In this document: in pieces, positions 5,219 to 9,529 of the stretch | Position numbering within the stretch: the stretch's first letter is position 1 | How the letters are laid out: each line of letters opens with the position of its first letter | Source: DASXAQ01 sp036406615 | Lineage (GTDB): Bacteria; Actinomycetota; UBA4738 | NCBI GenBank assembly: GCA_036406615.1 | Contig: DASXAQ010000060.1 | Location: forward strand, 1 to 9,529 | Reading direction: 5' to 3' | Length of the DNA stretch: 9,529 nt | Notes under the pieces: generated by a model | Database searches by the model: none | What the model saw: the letters and a program-made list of their open reading frames with translations, nothing else | Told to the model about the DNA's origin: nothing | Translations under genes and position numbers: made by a program

Positions 5219-8104
5219 TCATGCGTTGGCGGGCACGCGTCGCGCGGCGCGGCGCGGCGCGCGGTTCGAACGGTCGACCCCGAGCACCTCGGCCAGGAAG
5301 GCGCCCGTGTACGACGTGGGGTGGGCGGCCACGGCCTCGGGCGGGCCGGCGACGACGACCTCGCCGCCGCCGTCGCCGCCCTCCGGGCCGAGGTCGATGA
5401 TCCAGTCGGCCGTCTTGACGACGTCGAGGTTGTGTTCGATCACCACCACCGTGTTGCCGGCGGCCACCAGGCGCTCCAGCACCGACAGCAGCTTGCGGAT
5501 GTCGTCGAAGTGCAGGCCGGTCGTCGGCTCGTCGAGCACGTAGAACGTCCGTCCTGTCGCCCGCTTCGACAGCTCGCTGGCGAGCTTCACCCGCTGGGCC
5601 TCGCCGCCCGACAGCGTCGGCGCCGGCTGGCCGAGACGGACGTACCCGAGCCCCACGTCGGAGATCGTCTGCAGGTGGCGGGCGACCACCGGGATGTTCT
5701 GGAAGAACTCCAGCGCCTCGTCGACGCTCATGTCCAGCACGTCGGCGATCGTGCGCCCGCGGTACCTCACCTCGAGGGTCTCGCGGTTGTACCGGCGGCC
5801 CTTGCACACCTCGCACGTCACGTACACGTCCGGCAGGAAGTGCATCTCGATCTTGATCTGGCCGTCCCCGGCGCAGTTCTCGCACCGCCCGCCGCGGACG
5901 TTGAACGAGAACCGCCCCGGCTTGTAGCCGCGCACGCGAGCCTCGGGCATCTGGCTGAACAGCGTGCGGATGTGGTCGAACACGCCGATGTAGGTGGCCG
6001 GGTTCGACCGCGGCGTGCGCCCGATCGGCGACTGGTCGATGTCGATGACCTTGTCGATCTGCTCCCAGCCCGTGATGCGGCGATGCTTCCCGGCGACGAT
6101 CCGAGACCGGTTCACCTTCGCCTGCAGCGCCCGCATCAGGACGTCGGCGACCAGGGTCGACTTGCCCGACCCGCTGACGCCGGTGACACAGACGAACGAC
6201 CCGAGTGGGATGCCGACGTCGATGTTCTTGAGGTTGTTCTGCCTGGCCCCCAGCACTTTCAGCCACTTGTTGCCCGGATGGCGCCGTACTTGAGGCGTCG
6301 GGATGGACCGGCGGCCGGATAGGTACGCGCCCGTGTACGAGGACTCGCAGCGCAGCAGTCCCGCCAGGTCCCCCGAGTACACGATCTCGCCGCCGTGCTC
6401 TCCCGCTCCCGGCCCGATGTCGACCACGTGGTCGGCCGCGGCCATCGTCGCCTCGTCGTGCTCCACGACGATCAGCGTGTTGCCCAGGTCGCGCAGCCGC
6501 AGCAGCGTGTCGATCAGCCGGCGGTTGTCGCGCTGGTGCAGCCCGATCGACGGCTCGTCCAGGATGTACAGGACCCCAACCAGCCCCGACCCGATCTGCG
6601 TGGCCAGGCGGATGCGCTGGGCCTCGCCGCCGGCGAGCGTCCCGGACGCGCGGTCCAGCGTCAGGTAGGCCAGCCCGACGTCCAGCAGGAACTGCAGGCG
6701 CGCCCGGATCTCCTTCAGCACGCGCTCGGCGATCATGTGTTCGCGGTCGGTGAGCTTCAGGTCGTCCAGGAACGACTGCTCGTCGGCGATCGAGCGCGTC
6801 GTGAGCTGCCAGATGTTGATGCCGCCGACCGTGACGGCCAGCGACTCCGGCTTCAGGCGCGCGCCCTTGCACGCCCGGCACGCGACCTCGCGCATGTACT
6901 GCTCCAGGCGCTCGCGCGCTCCGTCGGACTCCGCTTCGGCGTGGCGGCGTTCGATGTTCGTGATGACGCCTTCGAACGTGGTCGAGTACGAACGCAGCCG
7001 GCCGTACCGGTTGCGGTAGTTGACGTGGATCGGCTCGTCGGTCCCGTACAGCACCACCTCGCGCTGCGCGCGCGACAGCTTCGACCACGGCGTGTCGATC
7101 GAGAAGCCGTTTCCGTCGGCGACGGCCGTCAGCAACCGGTGCCAGTACCCGTCGGCGCGGCCCGTCCAGGCACCGATCGCGCCCTCGCTGATCGCGAGCG
7201 TCGGGTCCGGGACGACCAGCTCCGGGTCGACTTCGAGTCGCACGCCGAGGCCGTCGCACGTGGTGCACGCGCCGTACGGCGAGTTGAACGAGAAGTTCCG
7301 CGGCGCCAGCTCGTCGAACGACAGCCCGTCGTACGTGCACGCGAGCTTCTGGCTGAACGTCACGACCTCCTCGGTGCCGTCGTGCTGCTCGACCGCCACC
7401 GCGACGAGGCCCTCGGCGAGCTGCAGCGCCGTCTCCACCGAGTCGGCCACCCGGCGGCGGATGTCGGGCTTGGCGACGAGCCGGTCGACGACGACCTCGA
7501 TGTGGTGCTTGTAGTAGCGGTCCAGCCGGATCTTCTCGGTCAGCTCGCGCACCGTGCCGTCCACGCGGGCCCGCGAGAAGCCCTTCTTCGCAAGGTCGGC
7601 GAGCATGCGCTCGTACTCGCCCTTGCGGCCGCGCACGATCGGGGCCAGAACCTGGAAGCGCGTGCCCTCGTCCAGGTCCATGACCTGGTCGACGATCTGG
7701 TCGGGCGTCTGCCGCCCGACGGGCCGCCCGCACTTGGGGCAGTGGGGCTGGCCGATCCGGGCGAACAGGACGCGAAGGTAGTCGTAGATCTCCGTGATCG
7801 TGCCGACGGTTGAGCGCGGGTTGCGCGAGGTCGACTTCTGGTCGATGGAGATGGCCGGCGACAGGCCCTCGATGAAGTCCACGTCGGGCTTCTCCATCTG
7901 ACCGAGGAACTGGCGCGCATAGGCCGACAGCGACTCCACGTACCGCCGCTGGCCCTCGGCGTAGATCGTGTCGAAGGCGAGCGAGGACTTGCCGGAGCCG
8001 GACAGGCCCGTGAACACGATCAGCGTTCCCCGGGGGAGGTCGAGGGTGACGTTCTTCAGGTTGTGCTCACGGGCACCGTGAATTACAAGCCTGTCGGTAC
8101 CCAC
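5219..8104 (-). CDS. uvrA: Excinuclease ABC subunit A (UvrA)
   Basis: UvrA is the ABC-type ATPase that scans DNA for lesions and loads UvrB. The 961-residue protein has two ATPase modules. Module I has Walker A GLSGSGKS (33-40, Lys39), signature LAGGEAQR (from 490) and Walker B ending LDEPSIGLHQRDN. Module II has Walker A GVSGSGKS (Lys648), signature LSGGEAQR and LDEPTTGLHFDD. The C-terminal zinc module is intact, with Cys741/744 and Cys764/767. The first zinc module is degenerate: Cys256 is followed by Asp259 where the classic form has a second Cys, while Cys280/283 are kept. The N-terminal signature has Ala491 in place of the usual Ser. The C-terminus is an Arg/Ala-rich basic tail over GGCGC tandem repeats. 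GTG 8104 is chosen because a TAGAAT box ends 7 bases upstream; ATG 8113 overlaps that box. GTG 8140 would put the start inside the operator-like palindrome. Confidence 0.98.
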   Translation of the reverse strand: MGTDRLVIHGAREHNLKNVTLDLPRGTLIVFTGLSGSGKSSLAFDTIYAEGQRRYVESLSAYARQFLGQMEKPDVDFIEGLSPAISIDQKSTSRNPRSTVGTITEIYDYLRVLFARIGQPHCPKCGRPVGRQTPDQIVDQVMDLDEGTRFQVLAPIVRGRKGEYERMLADLAKKGFSRARVDGTVRELTEKIRLDRYYKHHIEVVVDRLVAKPDIRRRVADSVETALQLAEGLVAVAVEQHDGTEEVVTFSQKLACTYDGLSFDELAPRNFSFNSPYGACTTCDGLGVRLEVDPELVVPDPTLAISEGAIGAWTGRADGYWHRLLTAVADGNGFSIDTPWSKLSRAQREVVLYGTDEPIHVNYRNRYGRLRSYSTTFEGVITNIERRHAEAESDGARERLEQYMREVACRACKGARLKPESLAVTVGGINIWQLTTRSIADEQSFLDDLKLTDREHMIAERVLKEIRARLQFLLDVGLAYLTLDRASGTLAGGEAQRIRLATQIGSGLVGVLYILDEPSIGLHQRDNRRLIDTLLRLRDLGNTLIVVEHDEATMAAADHVVDIGPGAGEHGGEIVYSGDLAGLLRCESSYTGAYLSGRRSIPTPQVRRHPGNKWLKVLGARQNNLKNIDVGIPLGSFVCVTGVSGSGKSTLVADVLMRALQAKVNRSRIVAGKHRRITGWEQIDKVIDIDQSPIGRTPRSNPATYIGVFDHIRTLFSQMPEARVRGYKPGRFSFNVRGGRCENCAGDGQIKIEMHFLPDVYVTCEVCKGRRYNRETLEVRYRGRTIADVLDMSVDEALEFFQNIPVVARHLQTISDVGLGYVRLGQPAPTLSGGEAQRVKLASELSKRATGRTFYVLDEPTTGLHFDDIRKLLSVLERLVAAGNTVVVIEHNLDVVKTADWIIDLGPEGGDGGGEVVVAGPPEAVAAHPTSYTGAFLAEVLGVDRSNRAPRRAARRVPANA

Positions 8105-8111
8105 AGGCGCC

Positions 8112-8140
8112 ATTCTACGGGGGGGTGTGACATCGCTCAC
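8112..8140 (-). promoter_or_regulatory. uvrA: Candidate uvrA promoter (-35 GTGAGC, 17-bp spacer, -10 TAGAAT)
   Basis: Reading the minus strand, GTGAGC (8140-8135) is followed by a 17-base spacer and TAGAAT (8117-8112). Seven bases later comes GTG 8104. There is no Shine-Dalgarno, so a leaderless uvrA transcript is the simplest reading. The -35 lies within the right half of the CRP-like palindrome. I looked for a LexA/SOS box of the GAAC-N4-GTTC type here and saw none. Confidence 0.55.
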
Positions 8141-8145
8141 ACCCC
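8122..8145. promoter_or_regulatory. Perfect palindrome with CRP-type core TGTGA-N6-TCACA
   Basis: Two exact 9-base arms, GGGGTGTGA and TCACACCCC, flank a 6-base centre (CATCGC). The core TGTGA-N6-TCACA is the consensus of the CRP/FNR superfamily, including actinobacterial cAMP-responsive Crp/GlxR proteins. The site is centred about 30 bases upstream of both predicted start points. Each half-site contains the -35 hexamer of one promoter (GTGACA on plus, GTGAGC on minus). This geometry fits steric repression of both directions better than class II activation. Binding is inferred from the motif only. Confidence 0.6.
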
Positions 8146-8156
8146 GTCGCTACGCT
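8127..8156 (+). promoter_or_regulatory. Candidate promoter of the small plus-strand gene (-35 GTGACA, 18-bp spacer, -10 TACGCT)
   Basis: GTGACA (8127-8132) matches TTGACA in five of six positions. An 18-base spacer leads to TACGCT (8151-8156), a TANNNT box. The ATG follows 9 bases later with no Shine-Dalgarno, so the leader would be 0-3 bases. The -35 overlaps the left half of the CRP-like palindrome. Confidence 0.5.
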
Positions 8157-8165
8157 GGCGCCGCC

Positions 8166-8510
8166 ATGGCGACGCGTGAGGACCTCGAGAAGCTCAGCTC
8201 GAAGGAGCTGCACGACCGGGCCATGAAGGTCGCCCGCCATCACCTGGACGTGAAGTTCCTCTGGGAGCTCATGCGGATGATGCCGGCCGCCGAGGCGGCG
8301 GCAGGAAACGCCCAGGCCACCGACGAGGACATCGCCGGCTCCCCGGGGTTGTTCGACGTGCCGCTCGGCATGGTCGAGGACCTGATGCGCGACGACGAGG
8401 GCCCGCTGGCCGACGCCCTGCGGCCCGTCTACCTCGACTACCTCGAGTCCCACGCAGGTCACGGGCACGGCGAGGACCAGCCGGCCGGGCAGCAGCAGGC
8501 GCAGACCTGA
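8166..8510 (+). CDS. Small protein of unknown function, 114 aa
   Basis: I do not recognise a named family. The protein begins MATREDLEKLSSKELHDRA and continues with VARHHLDVKFLWELMRMMP. It looks mostly helical and acidic, and has a short hydrophilic tail with His96, His99 and His101 (SHAGHGHGED) followed by a Gln-rich end (GQQQAQT). It has no signal peptide, membrane segment or recognisable catalytic motif, so it is probably a soluble cytoplasmic protein. I have a general impression of similar small proteins with KELHDRA and HHLDV segments in other actinobacteria, but cannot verify it. ATG 8166 is chosen over GTG 8127, which would place the start inside the palindrome and -35. The gene is divergent from uvrA with a shared regulatory region, and its stop lies 3 bases from the kynureninase stop. 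Its GC-rich codon use and readable helical pattern support it as real. Confidence 0.75.
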   Translation: MATREDLEKLSSKELHDRAMKVARHHLDVKFLWELMRMMPAAEAAAGNAQATDEDIAGSPGLFDVPLGMVEDLMRDDEGPLADALRPVYLDYLESHAGHGHGEDQPAGQQQAQT

Positions 8511-8513
8511 GGC

Positions 8514-9529
8514 CTAGGCGGACGCCAGCTCCGCCAGCATTTCGATCCCGCGGTGCACGTCGACGAAGCGCGTCGTGAGCGGCGACATTCCCAGCCGGAT
8601 GCCGTTCGGCTGGCGGAAGTCCGGGATCACGCCGCGTTCGATCAGCGCCTCGCACATCGAACGGGCGTCGGGGTGGTGCACCAGGACGTGCGCGCCCCGG
8701 CGTCGCGAGTCCCTCGGCGACCCCAACGTGAAGCCGCGCGGCCCGAGCCAGGCGTCGAACAGCCCGATCGCGTACTCGGTGAGCGCGATTCCCTTGCGCC
8801 GGATTCGCTCGATCCCCGCCTCCAGGACCAGTTCCACCCCGTCCTCGATGGCCGCCATCGACAGCACCGGTGGCGTTCCTCCAAGGAATGCCCGGATCCC
8901 GGGCTCCGGGTCGTAGCCGGCGGCCATCTCGAACATCTCCCGGCGGCCCCACCAGCCCCAGATCGGCTGGCGCAGCGAGGGCTGAAGCTCCTCGCGTACA
9001 TAGAGGAACGCCGGCGCGCCGGGGCCGGCGTTCAGGTACTTGTACGTGCACCCAACCGCCAGGTCCGCTCCACTCCGGCTGAGGTCGACCGGCACCGAAC
9101 CCGCCGCGTGGCACAGGTCCCACAGCATCAGCGCCCCCGCGTCGTGCGCGAGGGCCGTGATCGCGTCGACGTCGAGGATGGCCGCGGTCCGGTAGCCCAC
9201 GTGGCAGAGCGTGACCAGCGCCACGTCGTCGCCCAGGGCCCCCGCGACGTCGTCCGGCTGCGGACCGTCGTCCCCCGCGTCCAGCCAGCGGATCGTCAGG
9301 CCCCTGGACTCGGCGATGCCCTCCAGCACGTACCGGTCCGTCGGGAAGTTGTCGCGGTCCGTCACGATCGCGGAGCGGCCCGGACGGGCGTCGACCGCCG
9401 CCACGCACAGCTTGTAGAAGTTCGTCGTGGTGGAGTCCGCCACGATCACCTCGCCGGGCCGCGCGCCCAGCAGCCCCGTGCCGATGCGGTCCCCAAGGCG
9501 CGACGGCAGGTCGATCCAGCCCTCGTCCC
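8514..9529 (-). CDS. kynU: Kynureninase, PLP-dependent (partial, N-terminus beyond right edge)
   Basis: The visible 337 residues cover most of a fold-type I aminotransferase-like enzyme. Kynureninase cleaves L-kynurenine (or 3-hydroxykynurenine) to alanine and (3-hydroxy)anthranilate in tryptophan breakdown or NAD synthesis. Diagnostic segments, in order, are GEVIVADSTTTNFYKL, the conserved VTDRDNFPTDRYV, MLWDLCHAAGSVPVDL with the Asp that contacts the PLP ring nitrogen, and CTYKYLNAGPGAPAFLYV. The Lys in the last (codon 9041-9039) is the PLP Schiff-base residue. The C-terminus has FRQPNGIRLGMSPLTTRFVDV. Family length is about 400-420 residues, so roughly 70-80 N-terminal residues are outside the window and the start cannot be given. 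A GTG at 9449 is in frame but lies inside the conserved domain and is not the start. It is convergent with the small plus-strand gene. No other kynurenine-pathway gene is visible. Confidence 0.94.
   Translation of the reverse strand, partial: DEGWIDLPSRLGDRIGTGLLGARPGEVIVADSTTTNFYKLCVAAVDARPGRSAIVTDRDNFPTDRYVLEGIAESRGLTIRWLDAGDDGPQPDDVAGALGDDVALVTLCHVGYRTAAILDVDAITALAHDAGALMLWDLCHAAGSVPVDLSRSGADLAVGCTYKYLNAGPGAPAFLYVREELQPSLRQPIWGWWGRREMFEMAAGYDPEPGIRAFLGGTPPVLSMAAIEDGVELVLEAGIERIRRKGIALTEYAIGLFDAWLGPRGFTLGSPRDSRRRGAHVLVHHPDARSMCEALIERGVIPDFRQPNGIRLGMSPLTTRFVDVHRGIEMLAELASA

Noticed and set aside
5241..5264. GGCGC tandem repeat
   Set aside because: Only three units, and it encodes the Arg/Ala-rich end of UvrA. 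It is probably a compositional effect, though it could be a slippage site.
5262..5272. GTTCGAAC palindrome as a LexA/SOS box
   Set aside because: The actinobacterial SOS box needs GAAC-N4-GTTC spacing. This 8-bp palindrome lies in the uvrA coding end, not at a promoter.
3423..7733. A 1436-codon open frame running upstream of the lipoprotein through uvrA
   Set aside because: The upstream part is an alternate frame of uvrA, kept open by GC-rich codons. Its residues (long Arg/Gly/Ala strings) look like shadow translation, and real protein character begins only at the signal peptide near 5171.
8122..8145. Palindrome as a transcription terminator
   Set aside because: It lies between divergent starts, not after a gene, and has no T-run. 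The TGTGA/TCACA core fits an operator better.
8127..8165. GTG 8127 as start of the small plus-strand gene
   Set aside because: This would place the start in the palindrome and -35. The added residues (MTSLTPRRYAGAA) look like non-coding sequence read as protein, and ATG 8166 fits the -10 box.

Overview
The window is a GC-rich, tightly packed chromosomal segment of housekeeping character. The set uvrA / uvrC / rapZ / gap on one strand, a RapZ whose Walker A motif carries Arg instead of Lys, and several start codons with no Shine-Dalgarno but an adjacent TANNNT box all point to an actinobacterium (Actinomycetota), probably not one of the well-studied genera. I cannot place it further from the sequence alone. 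No mobile element, CRISPR array, tRNA or rRNA gene is visible, and no gap between genes is longer than about 70 bases.

Layout, in minus-strand reading order. A kynureninase gene (8514 to beyond 9529, minus, N-terminus outside the window) ends three bases from the end of a small plus-strand gene of unknown function (8166-8510). That small gene is divergent from uvrA (5219-8104, minus). The 61-bp divergent region holds two face-to-face promoter candidates and a perfect 9-bp-arm palindrome whose core is the CRP-type sequence TGTGA-N6-TCACA. Downstream of uvrA lies a secreted, probably lipid-anchored protein with a predicted beta-propeller and a C-terminal blue-copper (cupredoxin) domain (3423 to about 5171). 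Then come uvrC (1466-3367), rapZ (549-1469) overlapping it, and gap (from 496 past the left edge).

How the genes work together. UvrA and UvrC are two of the three subunits of bacterial nucleotide excision repair; uvrB is not in the window. RapZ is a nucleotide-binding regulator commonly encoded next to uvrC in Gram-positive bacteria. GAPDH starts the lower glycolytic gene group. In many actinobacteria the order is uvrC-rapZ-yvcK-whiA-gap; here yvcK and whiA are absent between rapZ and gap. The copper lipoprotein has no obvious link to DNA repair and looks like a lineage-specific insertion between uvrA and uvrC.

The most useful observations are the CRP-like operator shared by divergent promoters, the repeated TAGAATGG / TAGGATGG boxes at the gene starts (which suggest leaderless transcripts for uvrA, uvrC and perhaps two more genes), the propeller-cupredoxin lipoprotein, and the missing yvcK-whiA pair. 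I did not find convincing evidence for an entirely new multi-gene system.
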